Positions 1 to 9,984 of a stretch of DNA of 64,000 nt are shown here, piece after piece. Under the pieces are notes generated by a model. That model was not told the DNA's origin, ran no database searches, and saw nothing but the letters and a program-made list of their open reading frames with translations. The position numbers and the translations under genes were made by a program. Origin of the DNA: Halopenitus persicus. Its GTDB lineage: Archaea > Halobacteriota > Halobacteria > Halobacteriales > Haloferacaceae. Location: positions 38,058 to 102,057 of the forward strand of contig NZ_FNPC01000010.1 of the NCBI RefSeq assembly GCF_900107205.1, given 5' to 3'. Positions within the stretch are counted from its first letter, which is position 1. Each line of letters starts with the position of its first letter.

Positions 1-1161
1 GACTTCGAGGCCGAGGCCGAACGCGAGCGCGAGCGCGCCGAGCTGCTGTACGCGAACTACGACCTGGTCGACGAGGTGCTCTCGACCGTGCAGTCCGCCC
101 GCGAGGACGGCCTGGGCTGGGACGCGATCGCGGAGACGCTCGCGGAGGGGGCCGAACGGGACATTCCCGCGGCGGAGGCGGTCGAGGACGTCGACGGCAG
201 CGAGGGAACCGTGACGGTCCGGATCGACGACACCACCATCGAGCTGGACGCGACCGCCGGCGTCGAGGTCAACGCCGACCGGCTCTACCAGGAGGCCAAG
301 CGGATCGAGGAGAAGAAGGCCGGCGCTCGGGAGGCGATCGAGTCGACCCGCGAGGACCTCGCCGCGGTTCGCGAGCGCAAGGCCGAGTGGGAGGCGGCCG
401 ACGGCGCGCCCGGAGCGGCCGAGGAGGAGGGCAAGGGTGGCGACGAGGACGCGGACGAGGCGGATCGCGAGATCGACTGGCTGTCGCGCTCGTCGATCCC
501 CATTCGGACGACCGACGACTGGTACGAGCGGTTCCGGTGGTTCCGGACGTCGGACGACTTCCTCGTGATCGGCGGGCGCAACGCCGACCAGAACGAGGAA
601 CTCGTCAAGAAATATATGGACAAACACGACCGCTTCTTCCACACGCAGGCACACGGCGGACCGGTGACCCTCCTGAAGGCGTCCGGCCCCTCCGAGCCCT
701 CGGAGCCGGTCGACTTTCCAGAAACAAGCCTCGAGGAGGCGGCGCAGTTCGCGGTCTCGTACTCCTCGGACTGGAAGGACGGCCGCGGGGCCGGCGACGC
801 GTACATGGTCGAGCCGGACCAGGTCTCGAAGACGCCCGAGAGCGGCGAGTTCCTCGAGAAGGGCGGGTTCGCGATCCGCGGCGACCGGACCTACTTCGAG
901 GACGTCCCCTGCCGGGTCGCGGTCGGAGTCCAGTGTGAACCGGTGACGCAGGTGATCGGGGGGCCGCCGTCGGCGATCCGCGACCGCGTGGCGACCAGCG
1001 TCGAGTTGGAGCCGGGGATGTACGCCCAGAACGACGCCGCGATGATGGTTTACCGGGAGTTCAAGCAGCGGTTCGCCGACCAGTCGTTCGTCCGGAAGGT
1101 CGCGAGCGCGGACCTGATCCAGGAGTTCCTCCCGCCCGGCGGATCGGAGATCATCGGATAG
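1..1161 (+). CDS. rqcH: RqcH/NEMF (NFACT) ribosome quality-control protein, 3' part
   Basis: The reading frame is open from base 1, so the 5' part is outside the window; 386 residues are visible. RqcH/NEMF proteins bind obstructed large ribosomal subunits and recruit tRNA to extend stalled chains. Visible in order: an acidic coiled-coil middle (about residues 80-150), then the NFACT-R region with the hallmark DDFLVIGGRNADQNE followed by DRFFHTQAHGGP, and a conserved C-terminal part ending QEFLPPGGSEIIG. Family assignment rests on this NFACT-R motif. The stop codon lies inside a 27-bp tandem repeat. The next gene has its own promoter, so this is probably the end of a transcription unit. Confidence 0.87.
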   Translation, partial: DFEAEAERERERAELLYANYDLVDEVLSTVQSAREDGLGWDAIAETLAEGAERDIPAAEAVEDVDGSEGTVTVRIDDTTIELDATAGVEVNADRLYQEAKRIEEKKAGAREAIESTREDLAAVRERKAEWEAADGAPGAAEEEGKGGDEDADEADREIDWLSRSSIPIRTTDDWYERFRWFRTSDDFLVIGGRNADQNEELVKKYMDKHDRFFHTQAHGGPVTLLKASGPSEPSEPVDFPETSLEEAAQFAVSYSSDWKDGRGAGDAYMVEPDQVSKTPESGEFLEKGGFAIRGDRTYFEDVPCRVAVGVQCEPVTQVIGGPPSAIRDRVATSVELEPGMYAQNDAAMMVYREFKQRFADQSFVRKVASADLIQEFLPPGGSEIIG

Positions 1162-1225
1162 GCGACGGAAACGGAGATCATCGGGTAGGCGACGGAAACG
1201 GGGATCATCGGGTAGGCGGCGGAAA
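1145..1225. repeat. Three tandem copies of a 27-bp unit spanning the rqcH stop
   Basis: Units at 1145-1171, 1172-1198 and 1199-1225 differ by one to three bases. The unit length is a multiple of three and each copy carries an in-frame TAG, so the rqcH stop is present three times in register. It was probably formed by slippage duplication of the gene's 3' end. Confidence 0.95.
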
Positions 1226-1226
1226 A

Positions 1227-1237
1227 GACCTTTATTC
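1227..1237 (+). promoter_or_regulatory. TATA box of the lipoprotein gene
   Basis: TTTATT at 1231-1236 sits about 27 nt before the ATG at 1258, the spacing expected for a leaderless haloarchaeal transcript. It directly abuts the 27-bp repeats. Confidence 0.6.
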
Positions 1238-1257
1238 CTGACTCGACAGCCTGGGGT

Positions 1258-2406
1258 ATGCCGCGTCCCGGCGTGACTCGCCGTCGCCTCCTCGCGTCCC
1301 TCGGCGTCGCCGCGGGGACGTCGATCGCCGGATGCAAGCGCCTCGGAACGACGCGGTACGCGTTTCGGAGCGCGCCGGCCGAGGGCACGACCCTGACGGA
1401 CCTGTTCGGCGTGCCGCGGCGGTCGGACGCGTTTCACTACGACCGCGTCGCCGTCGGACGATTGATCGGAACGCTCCGCGAGACCGGCCGCGTGACGACG
1501 CTCGAGGAGCCATTGCTGGAGACGCTGCCGAGCGGACAGGGCGGATACGTGCCGGCCTACCTGGTCGCGGACGGGACGTACCACCGCGTTCGGGTCGCGT
1601 CCGAACCGGCGACGCTCGACCGATGGGTCGTGTGGATGGAACCGCTCGCGGAGCGACCGGCCGACGCCGAAATCACCGCGACGCCGCGGGCGGGCCTCTC
1701 GGCGACCGACCGACGGATCGTCGACCGGATCGCACGTACCGCCGTGATCGCACACCTCGAGGACCGCGAGCAGTCGGAGATCCGAGCGTACCGGCGCGGC
1801 GTCGTCTTCTTCGATCCGCTGGACCCGGGAGCGAGCGAGCTGGTCCCGGACCCGCCGTTCCGGCACGCGGTGGTCGACCCGGCTGCGGTGGTCGACCCGG
1901 CGAACACGACCGACGGCGGGGGCGTGCCCTCGGAGCTGCCGGTGCAGCTACACGCGGCGCCGCAGACCGTGGGGACGACCCGGTACGTCCACGATCTCGA
2001 TCCGGTGACCGACGACCCGGGGGCGTTTCGGTCACACCTCAAGGCCGAACACGTCGCGGCCCGCTTCGATCCGGGGTCGCTCTCGACCGCCCAGCGGGAC
2101 CTGATCGCGACCTCGCGGACTGCGGCGGGATACCGCGAGCAGGAACCGATCTCCGACGCCTTCGACGCCGTGCTCTCCCGGCTGGAGTTCAAGGATCGAA
2201 CGATCCCGTCAGAGCTCGACGCCGCGGGGTGGCGCAGCCACTACGCGGTCGGCGACGCATACTACGCGGCCGAGCTGTGGATCACCGACAGCTCGATCGT
2301 CTCCGTCTCCCAGGAGACCGAGGACCCGATCCCGATGGACGACGGGGACCTCCCGATCCCCGACGACGGGGTCGACATCGGCGCCAACGTCACGGGCGAC
2401 GAGTGA
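1258..2406 (+). CDS. Tat-exported lipoprotein of unknown function
   Basis: 382 residues. The N-terminus has a twin-arginine signal (TRRRLLASLGVAAG) followed by the lipobox SIAGC with Cys26, so the protein should be Tat-exported and lipid-anchored on the outer face of the membrane. I recognise no enzymatic motif in the mature part, which is a globular acidic protein without further membrane segments. The start is supported by the TATA spacing and the signal peptide. It stands alone: rqcH ends upstream behind a repeat, and the sulfur-amino-acid gene downstream is separated by a repeat-rich spacer. Confidence 0.75.
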   Translation: MPRPGVTRRRLLASLGVAAGTSIAGCKRLGTTRYAFRSAPAEGTTLTDLFGVPRRSDAFHYDRVAVGRLIGTLRETGRVTTLEEPLLETLPSGQGGYVPAYLVADGTYHRVRVASEPATLDRWVVWMEPLAERPADAEITATPRAGLSATDRRIVDRIARTAVIAHLEDREQSEIRAYRRGVVFFDPLDPGASELVPDPPFRHAVVDPAAVVDPANTTDGGGVPSELPVQLHAAPQTVGTTRYVHDLDPVTDDPGAFRSHLKAEHVAARFDPGSLSTAQRDLIATSRTAAGYREQEPISDAFDAVLSRLEFKDRTIPSELDAAGWRSHYAVGDAYYAAELWITDSSIVSVSQETEDPIPMDDGDLPIPDDGVDIGANVTGDE

Positions 2407-2414
2407 CGGGGGCG

Positions 2415-2478
2415 GCCGGGCGAACCGGGAGGGCAGCCGGGCGAACCGGGAGGACAGCCGGACGAACCGGGAGGGCAA
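2415..2478. repeat. 21-bp GC-rich tandem repeats in the spacer
   Basis: Two 21-bp units (2415-2435, 2436-2456) and a 22-bp variant (2457-2478) built on GCCGGGCGAACCGGGAGG. Degenerate copies continue to about 2523. This fills most of the gap between the lipoprotein gene and the next coding region. Confidence 0.85.
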
Positions 2479-2582
2479 GCCGACCGGGAGGGCGAGCGAA
2501 CCGGAGGGCAGACCGACCGAGACGACGGCAAGCGCGGACGGAAAGGACAAGAGTCACACGGGCGCCCGACACAGGATCCGGT

Positions 2583-3791
2583 ATGAGCGACGAGACCGAT
2601 CGCGAGGCGGACGGCGACGACGTGACCGACGGCGGCCGGGGCGACCGCCGGTTCGAGACGCGGGCGATCCACGCGGGCCAGGAGCCCGACCCGGAGACCG
2701 GCGCGTTGATGACGCCCATCCACGCCAACTCCACCTATAAACAGGACGCGCCCGGGGAGCACCGCGGCTACGAGTACTCCCGGACCGGAAACCCGACGCG
2801 GACCGACCTCGAGGCGAACCTGGCCGACCTCGAGTCGGGGACCGACGCGCGGTGTTTCGCCTCCGGGATGGCGGCGATCAACACCGTCCTCAACCTGCTC
2901 GAGTCCGGCGACCACGTCGTCGCGGGCGACGACGTCTACGGCGGGACCCACCGCATCCTGACGCAGGTGTACGAACAGTACGACATCGAGACCACCTTCG
3001 TGGACACGACGGACCACGAGGCGGTGGCGGACGCGATGCGCCCGGAGACCGAGCTCGTGTGGGTCGAGACGCCGACGAACCCCCTGATGAACGTCAACGA
3101 CATCGAGGCCCTCTCCGAGATCGCCCACGAGGGCGACGCGCTGTGTGCGGTCGACAACACCTTCGCGACGCCGTACCTCCAGCGTCCGCTCGAGTTGGGA
3201 GCCGACGTCGTCTCGCAGTCGCTGACGAAGTACCTCGGCGGCCACTCCGACACGATCGGCGGCGCGCTCATCGTGGACGGGAAGGGCCTCGACGAGAAGC
3301 TCGGGTTCTACCAGAACTCGGTGGGCGCGACGCCCGGCCCCTTCGACAGCTTCCTCGTGCTCCGCGGGATCAAGACGCTCCCGGTCCGGATGGATCGGCA
3401 CTGTAAGAACGCCGCCGAACTCGCCCGGTGGCTCGCGGACCACGAGGCGGTCGAGCGGGTGTATTACCCGGGTCTCGAGAGCCACCCGCAACACGAGCTC
3501 GCGAGCGAGCAGATGGACGACTTCGGCGGAATGCTGTCCTTCGAGCTCGACGGCACCCTCGAGCAGGGCTCGACGGTCGTCGCCGAGACCGAGGTGTTCA
3601 CGCTCGCGGAGTCGCTGGGCGGCGTCGAGAGCCTGATCGAACAGCCCGCCGCGATGACCCACGCCGCGATCCCCCGCGAGGAGCGTCTCGCGGCCGGGCT
3701 CTCCGACGGACTCATCCGCGTCTCCGTCGGGATCGAACACGTCGACGATATGAAGGCGGATCTCCAGCAGGCGTTCGACGCGGCCTTTTAA
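2583..3791 (+). CDS. Cystathionine gamma-synthase/lyase family PLP enzyme
   Basis: 402 residues from the ATG at 2583; the frame is open further upstream but that part is low-complexity arginine-rich sequence. Cys/Met-metabolism PLP family: [11 protein letters not shown] near the N-terminus, the ASGMAA turn, [13 protein letters not shown] segment ([11 protein letters not shown]), the PLP-lysine motif [13 protein letters not shown] near residue 216, and [13 protein letters not shown]. Members make or cleave cystathionine or sulfhydrylate acylhomoserine. Sequence alone does not separate MetB, MetC and CGL activities; haloarchaeal homologues are usually called cystathionine gamma-synthase. The acidic first 25 residues are a haloarchaeal extension. 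No sulfur genes are adjacent. Confidence 0.85.
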   Translation: MSDETDREADGDDVTDGGRGDRRFETRAIHAGQEPDPETGALMTPIHANSTYKQDAPGEHRGYEYSRTGNPTRTDLEANLADLESGTDARCFASGMAAINTVLNLLESGDHVVAGDDVYGGTHRILTQVYEQYDIETTFVDTTDHEAVADAMRPETELVWVETPTNPLMNVNDIEALSEIAHEGDALCAVDNTFATPYLQRPLELGADVVSQSLTKYLGGHSDTIGGALIVDGKGLDEKLGFYQNSVGATPGPFDSFLVLRGIKTLPVRMDRHCKNAAELARWLADHEAVERVYYPGLESHPQHELASEQMDDFGGMLSFELDGTLEQGSTVVAETEVFTLAESLGGVESLIEQPAAMTHAAIPREERLAAGLSDGLIRVSVGIEHVDDMKADLQQAFDAAF

Positions 3792-3835
3792 ACTGCGCCG
3801 ACGTTTTCGATCGTCGGACGGTCGGATCCAGGGCG

Positions 3836-4462
3836 TTAGGCCGCGTCGGCGTCGGGGGAACTCGGATCCGCCGGATCGCCGGCGTTCGCGTCCATCGTAT
3901 CGACGAGTTCCTTAAAAAGGTCGTCGACACGGCCGGCGATATCCTCACGGATCTCCCGCACGCGATCGAGGTCCTTCCCGTCCGGATCCGGCAACGCCCA
4001 GTCACGGACGTCGACGTCGGCGTCCGCGCCGAGCTCGCCGACGTCGAGCGTCGAACAGCCCATCGTCGCGACGTAGTCGCAGGAACGCAACTCCGCGATC
4101 GTGATCTCCCGTGGCGTCCGGTCCGCCAGATCGACGTCGACCTCGGTCATCACCTCGACGACCGCCTCGTGGACGCGGTCGGCCGGTCGGGTGCCGCCAG
4201 TGACGATCTCGACCCGGTCGGTCAGCCCGCGACGGTCGCGTTCGCGTTCCGCGAAGGCGGTCGCCATCTGGGACCGACCGGCGTTTCGGACGCACATAAA
4301 CGCGACGCGGATCGTGTCGGCGGCGTCGGTTTCGATGGAGTCGGTTTCGGCGGCGTCGGTTTCGGCGGCGTCGGTCGTGCCAGTGGCGCCGGTTCCGGCA
4401 GCGGAGTCGGTCGTCCCGTTCGATGCGGTGGTTCGATCGGTGGAGTCGGGATGGGTTGGCAT
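3836..4462 (-). CDS. arsC: Arsenate reductase, LMW protein phosphatase fold (ArsC)
   Basis: 208 residues from the ATG at 4462. The CX5R phosphatase/arsenate loop is CVRNAGRS (Cys57), followed by the second redox-type cysteine region YVATMGCSTLDV and the catalytic aspartate segment DWALPDPDG. It reduces arsenate to arsenite for export. About 50 residues ahead of the core are a low-complexity T/D/A/E stretch encoded by 15-bp near-repeats around 4320-4380, so the exact start is uncertain. It is the third gene of arsR-acr3-arsC, 56 bp after acr3, all leftward, and supplies substrate to the Acr3 pump. Confidence 0.88.
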   Translation of the reverse strand: MPTHPDSTDRTTASNGTTDSAAGTGATGTTDAAETDAAETDSIETDAADTIRVAFMCVRNAGRSQMATAFAERERDRRGLTDRVEIVTGGTRPADRVHEAVVEVMTEVDVDLADRTPREITIAELRSCDYVATMGCSTLDVGELGADADVDVRDWALPDPDGKDLDRVREIREDIAGRVDDLFKELVDTMDANAGDPADPSSPDADAA

Positions 4463-4518
4463 GGATGGTTCGTTGGTTGGTTCGTTGGTTGATCGATCCG
4501 GGATGGTGTCCGCGTCCG

Positions 4519-5667
4519 CTAGTCGTCCGTCGACGGGGGCTCGAGGCTGCCGGCGTCGAAGCCGTCCCAGTCGAATCGACGCCGGAAGAACAGCGCCACG
4601 TTCACGAGCGCCAGCAGCACGGGTACCTCGATCAGGGGGCCGACGACGGTCGCGAAGGCGACGCCGGAGCCGACGCCGAAGACGGCAACCGCGACGGCGA
4701 TCGCGAGCTCGAAGTTGTTCGAGGCGGCGGTGAAGCCGATCGCGGTCGTCGTGGAGTAGTCGGCGCCGATCCCTCGACCCATTCCGAAGCTCACGAGGAA
4801 CATCACCACGAAGTAGATCGTCAGCGGGACGGCGATCAGCAGGACGTCGCCCGGCGCGGCGACGATGGCGCCGCCCTGAGTGGCGAACATCACGACGATC
4901 GTGAACAGCAGCGCGATCAGGGTGAGCGGGTCGATCGCGGGAACGACGGTCTCCTCGTACCAGTCCGCGCCCTTGTGCCGCGTTCCGACGAAGCGGGTCA
5001 GGAAGCCGGCGAGGAACGGGATCCCGAGGAAGACGACGATCGCGCGGAACACCTGCATCGGCGTGACGTCGAAGGCCGTGATGCCGGCGACGAGTGACTC
5101 CAGACCCAAAAGCGGCGGGAGCACCAGCGCGAAGAACCAGACGTACACGCCGTAGGTGAGGATCTGAAAGAGGCTGTTGAACGCCACCAGGCCGGTGACG
5201 TACTCGGTCGAGCCGTCCGCGAGCTCGTTCCAGACGAGGACCATCGCGATGCACCGGGCCATTCCGATGAACACGAGCCCGAGGAAGAACTCCGGACGGG
5301 CCGGCAGACCGGGCACGACGCCGCCGAAGAAGACGACCGCGAGGCCGACCATCAGCGTCGGGCCGATCAGCCAGTTCTGGACCAGACTCAGGCCGAGCAC
5401 CCGCCAGTTGCTGAAGACCGTCGGCAGCCGCGAGTAGTCGGCCTTCGCCAGCGGCGGGTACATCATCAGGACCAGGCCGATCTCCACGAGGTGGAGGTCC
5501 CGAATGGGGCCGGTGACCGAGGGCGCCACGGAGCCGAGGCCGACGCCGACCGCCATCGCGCCGAGGATCCAGACGGTGAGATACTTGTCGAGGAAATCCA
5601 TCGACCGCGGGTCGCCGCAGGCGTCACAGCCGCAGTTCGGGCCGTGGTCGTGGGCGATCTCACTCAT
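4519..5667 (-). CDS. acr3: Arsenite efflux permease, ACR3 family
   Basis: 382 residues with about ten hydrophobic segments. ACR3 features are visible: the TM4 motif GMARCIAMVLVWN (Cys near residue 138), FTAASNNFELAIAVA, and GPLIEVPVLL with the conserved glutamate; in the family the TM4 cysteine and this glutamate are needed for As(III) extrusion. It exports arsenite across the cell membrane. An unusual N-terminal tail has HDHGPNCGCDACGD (Cys12, Cys14, Cys17), a possible metal or As(III) site before the first membrane segment. The start codon lies in a 17-bp repeat that also covers the end of arsR. Confidence 0.93.
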   Translation of the reverse strand: MSEIAHDHGPNCGCDACGDPRSMDFLDKYLTVWILGAMAVGVGLGSVAPSVTGPIRDLHLVEIGLVLMMYPPLAKADYSRLPTVFSNWRVLGLSLVQNWLIGPTLMVGLAVVFFGGVVPGLPARPEFFLGLVFIGMARCIAMVLVWNELADGSTEYVTGLVAFNSLFQILTYGVYVWFFALVLPPLLGLESLVAGITAFDVTPMQVFRAIVVFLGIPFLAGFLTRFVGTRHKGADWYEETVVPAIDPLTLIALLFTIVVMFATQGGAIVAAPGDVLLIAVPLTIYFVVMFLVSFGMGRGIGADYSTTTAIGFTAASNNFELAIAVAVAVFGVGSGVAFATVVGPLIEVPVLLALVNVALFFRRRFDWDGFDAGSLEPPSTDD

Positions 5668-5711
5668 CGGTCGACCTCACTCATCGGCCGCCCTCACACA
5701 TCGGTCGACCC
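5661..5711. repeat. Three tandem 17-bp units at the arsR-acr3 junction
   Basis: Copies at 5661-5677, 5678-5694 and 5695-5711 built on CACTCATCGGTCGACCT. Each contains CAT or a CAT-like triplet that on the minus strand could read as ATG; the acr3 ATG is in the first copy and the arsR stop borders the last. Confidence 0.85.
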
Positions 5712-6190
5712 TACTCATCCTCGATCGCGGCTCCCGTGCCGGCGTTCGTGCCGGCGCCCGGATCATCCGTGGCCGCGTCGGCGTCGATGCGGCCACCGAC
5801 GTCGACGCTCCCCTCGAGAACGGTCACGAGCGCCACCGCGCGGTTGGTCGCGCGGTACTTCCGCCAGCGCCCGTCCGTCCGGCCGGTGACGAGCCCGGCG
5901 TCGGCAAGCGTCGAGAGCGCGTGGCTGAGCCCGCTCTCGCTCACGTCGACGACCGCGTTGAGCTCACAGACGCACAGCTCCTCGCCGGCCGCCACGAGGA
6001 CGCGGGTGAGGGTGTACCGCGTCTCGGCCGCCAGCGCCGAGAGGACGTCCAACTCGGCGTCCACCCGGTCGGCTCCGAGCGCTGCCTCGAGCGTGTCGAG
6101 CTCCGCCAGACGCCGGTCGACGTCCTCGCTCCGACACTCCTCGAGCTCGTCCTCGAGGTAGCGCCGGAGCCGTCGTGTCGCGTGTGCCAT
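5711..6190 (-). CDS. arsR: ArsR/SmtB-type arsenic-responsive repressor
   Basis: 159 residues from the ATG at 6190; an upstream in-frame start would extend it through the predicted operator and is unlikely. Winged-helix fold with the arsenite-sensing motif ELCVCEL followed by the recognition helix SESGLSHALSTLADAGLV, and the wing GRTDGRWRKYRA. ArsR repressors leave DNA when As(III) binds the cysteine pair. First gene of the operon, with acr3 43 bp downstream. The helical N-terminal 60 residues and the acidic C-terminal tail are longer than in bacterial ArsR. A palindrome overlapping the expected transcription start suggests autoregulation. Confidence 0.9.
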   Translation of the reverse strand: MAHATRRLRRYLEDELEECRSEDVDRRLAELDTLEAALGADRVDAELDVLSALAAETRYTLTRVLVAAGEELCVCELNAVVDVSESGLSHALSTLADAGLVTGRTDGRWRKYRATNRAVALVTVLEGSVDVGGRIDADAATDDPGAGTNAGTGAAIEDE

Positions 6191-6200
6191 CACCGATCGG

Positions 6201-6245
6201 TTGAATGACTGTTCAAGTAATCGTTTCGGTTCGCGTATATATAGG
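6201..6245 (-). promoter_or_regulatory. ars operon promoter with ArsR-type operator
   Basis: On the minus strand a TATA element (TATATATA, 6236-6243) is followed about 25 nt later by the inverted repeat TTGAA-6-TTCAA at 6201-6216, which overlaps the expected transcription start. Position and dyad symmetry fit a repressor site; binding by ArsR is inference. Confidence 0.65.
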
Positions 6246-6502
6246 GTACCCAACCGGTATATACGGACTCACGGATCGATCCGGGGTCCGATGTCGATCG
6301 TGGTTGAACGACCGACGGCCTCGTTTCCGCTGATTTAAATGAATAGTCGGTCGGGAACACGGCCGATCGTGACGGCGACGATGGTGGAACGAGGGCGAAG
6401 AACGGCGGTCACGCCGGCGAGATCGGATGAATGAAACGAAATCACGCCGCCGGAGTTCGGTTGAATGAAAGCTGAAGTGAGATCCTCGTGAAGCGGGCCG
6501 TC
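6246..6502. other. Gap between arsR promoter and ferredoxin gene
   Basis: About 260 bp without a convincing gene. It contains further TGAATGA-like motifs (near 6429 and 6461) resembling one arm of the ars operator. I see no RNA gene or repeat structure beyond that. Confidence 0.4.
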
Positions 6503-7771
<1,269 letters not shown>

Positions 7772-7806
7772 TTACCCGAGCGTGACCGACGCCGGCCGCC
7801 TACACA

Positions 7807-7817
7807 CTTTTAATATG
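7807..7817 (+). promoter_or_regulatory. TATA box for the first gene of the tubulin-like cluster
   Basis: CTTTTAATATG lies about 27 nt before the ATG at 7840, making this gene leaderless. The stretch before it (7712-7800) has three imperfect copies of GAGCGTGACCGACGCCGGC. Confidence 0.6.
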
Positions 7818-7839
7818 CATCGCCCGTCTTGTCCAAATA

Positions 7840-9867
7840 ATGACGGATCTCGACCTCGACGCCGACTTCGGTTCCGGGTCCGGTCTCGACGACCTCGACG
7901 TCTCGGTCGTCGCGTGGGGGATCGCCGGAATCCCGTTGCTCGTGACCTTCGTGCAGACGGTGCTGTCGCTGCTCGACTGGACCTCCGAAACGCTCGGGCT
8001 CCGCGGCGTGCTCGACCCGATCTACTCGATCGACGTCGTCTTCCAGGCCGCGGAGGTGTTCAAGGACCAGCCGTCGCTCGTCGCGGCGCTGTTCGTGCTC
8101 ATCACGATCGCGTGGGTCGTCCAGGGCGCCGCGATGATCGTCCTCGACCACCGCGACCTCGCGTTCGGCGCGGCCGGGCTCGCGTCGATCCTCTATCTCG
8201 TGTTGTTCTTCGGCGTCTACTCGTCGCTGTTCGGGTCGGGGGTCGGGGCCGGACAGCTCGTCGGCTTCTTCGCGATCCCCGTGATCGCGACCGCGCTCGT
8301 CGGCTCCGCGGCGTGGATCCACGACTGGTCCGAGGAGGTCCTCGAGGAGACCTCCGGGCGGCTCGGGGACCAGGAGGCGCGCATCGGCGACGCCCGGGAG
8401 CGCTTCGAGACGGTCTTCGAGCAGCGAATCGGGTCGTTGGACGCCCTCGAGCCGGTCGCGCCGACCGGCGTCGGCGAGGCCGAATCGGCGGCCGACCGCT
8501 TCCACGACCGGTGTGACGACCTCCTCGCGGAGATCGACCGCATTCAGCGGATCGAGGACCCCGACCGGCGTCGGGAGGAGGTCTCGAAGCTCGAATCACG
8601 GATCGACTCGCTGGACCCGGAGGCGGAGGTCGACCGGATCGCGTCCGAGCTCCGACGGCGCGTCGTCTCCGGCGTGCGAACCGAGTTCGGCGACGTCACG
8701 GTCCGGTCGCGGTACGGCGGGGCCTACACCCTCGCGAACCTCCCCACGGAGTACCGCGAGGTGTCGCTGCCGCCGGACGGCGACGCGGTCAGGACCGACG
8801 ACCTCAACGGGGTCCTCCAGGAACGGCTCGACCGCGGCGTTCCCCTCCCCGACGTCGGCGAGGCGATCGGCGCGGCGGCCGCCCATCTGGACCGCATCGA
8901 GTCGTTCCTCGCGGACCACGAGGAGCGCGCGGACGGGACGATACAGCGCGTTCGGTCGCGGCTCGAGACGGTGGAGGAGCAGCTCGACCGGCTCCCGGAA
9001 TCGGTTCGGTCGAGCGCGCGCGGCGTCCTCGTCGAGAACCGCGTGGAATCGATCACGGGACGCACCGCGATCGAACGAACGCTCTCGGACGCCACCGACG
9101 CGCTCCACGACTGCGCGTTCGACGAGTGCGAGCGGCTGCTCGACCGGGCCGACGAGGAGAGCGAACGCCTGGTCACGGCCGCGGAGTTCCTCCGTGCCCT
9201 CGACGGCCGCGTCCAACACGGAGGATCCAGCGTCGACATCCCGGCGACGGTAAACCCGGACGCCGTCGCTCCCGTCGCGGAGACGATGGCCGAGGCACAC
9301 GACACGACCGTCAGCGTCGAGGATGACCGAGTCCGGATCGGCGACGGGGACGACGGGGACGGATCGGCGTTCGACTCGCCGGCCGGCGCGACGGGACCGA
9401 CCGGCCCCGGCGGAGCGGCCGGACGCACGTCCGGCGGCGACGGAACCGGAGGAAACGGACGCGGCGTCGCCGGCAGCGCCGACCACGACGCAACCGACCG
9501 GGCCGATCGTGGCGGCGCCGCTGCCGAGGGCGCCGCGGCGGAGGACGACCGGGACGGGACCGCCAAACGGCCCGAGGAGGTCCTCGACGCCGCGCTGTAC
9601 TTCCTGCGGGAACTCGAGGAGCACGCCCGGTCCACCGACGGATCGCGGGTCCAGTACCAGATCGCGGACCTGCCCTCGACGATCGCGGACCCCGATATGC
9701 TCAGGAACGTCGAGCGGTTCCTCCGCAACCAGTCGGACCTGATAGCCGAGGTTGACCTCCAGGACCCCGAACCGCCGGCGTTCTTCGAGGTGGTCGTCGC
9801 CGACGAGCGGCAGGCGACGACCGCGATCCGGACGGCCCGCGAGCGGTTCACCGAGCGATACGGGTGA
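7840..9867 (+). CDS. Multi-TM protein with long cytoplasmic coiled coil, tubulin-like cluster
   Basis: 675 residues, not a family I recognise. About four hydrophobic segments lie between residues 20 and 165. Then comes a long charged helical region (about 170-460; for example RIEDPDRRREEVSKLESRIDSL), a Gly/Asp/Thr-rich linker (about 500-580) and a compact C-terminal domain with LDAALYFLRELEEHAR and FFEVVVADERQATTAI. Membrane-anchored scaffold or adaptor is the plausible reading. It is the first gene of the cluster, 117 bp before the zinc-finger tubulin-like gene, on the same strand. Confidence 0.7.
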   Translation: MTDLDLDADFGSGSGLDDLDVSVVAWGIAGIPLLVTFVQTVLSLLDWTSETLGLRGVLDPIYSIDVVFQAAEVFKDQPSLVAALFVLITIAWVVQGAAMIVLDHRDLAFGAAGLASILYLVLFFGVYSSLFGSGVGAGQLVGFFAIPVIATALVGSAAWIHDWSEEVLEETSGRLGDQEARIGDARERFETVFEQRIGSLDALEPVAPTGVGEAESAADRFHDRCDDLLAEIDRIQRIEDPDRRREEVSKLESRIDSLDPEAEVDRIASELRRRVVSGVRTEFGDVTVRSRYGGAYTLANLPTEYREVSLPPDGDAVRTDDLNGVLQERLDRGVPLPDVGEAIGAAAAHLDRIESFLADHEERADGTIQRVRSRLETVEEQLDRLPESVRSSARGVLVENRVESITGRTAIERTLSDATDALHDCAFDECERLLDRADEESERLVTAAEFLRALDGRVQHGGSSVDIPATVNPDAVAPVAETMAEAHDTTVSVEDDRVRIGDGDDGDGSAFDSPAGATGPTGPGGAAGRTSGGDGTGGNGRGVAGSADHDATDRADRGGAAAEGAAAEDDRDGTAKRPEEVLDAALYFLRELEEHARSTDGSRVQYQIADLPSTIADPDMLRNVERFLRNQSDLIAEVDLQDPEPPAFFEVVVADERQATTAIRTARERFTERYG

Positions 9868-9984
9868 CCGCGGGAGGTGACGCGACGGATGAGTCGGACG
9901 GCCGACGGGACGGGCGGCGTGAGGATCCGCAGTTCCCGTAGACTTAAGCTATCGTCCTGACAGATATAGGGTACGAACGGGCCT

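Noticed and set aside
387..938. Long Arg/Gly-rich plus-strand frame
   Set aside because: Shadow of rqcH in another frame; basic composition is unlike haloarchaeal proteins.
2262..3740. 492-codon frame on the minus strand
   Set aside because: Antisense to the PLP-enzyme gene; Arg/Val/Leu-rich composition typical of a high-GC shadow frame.
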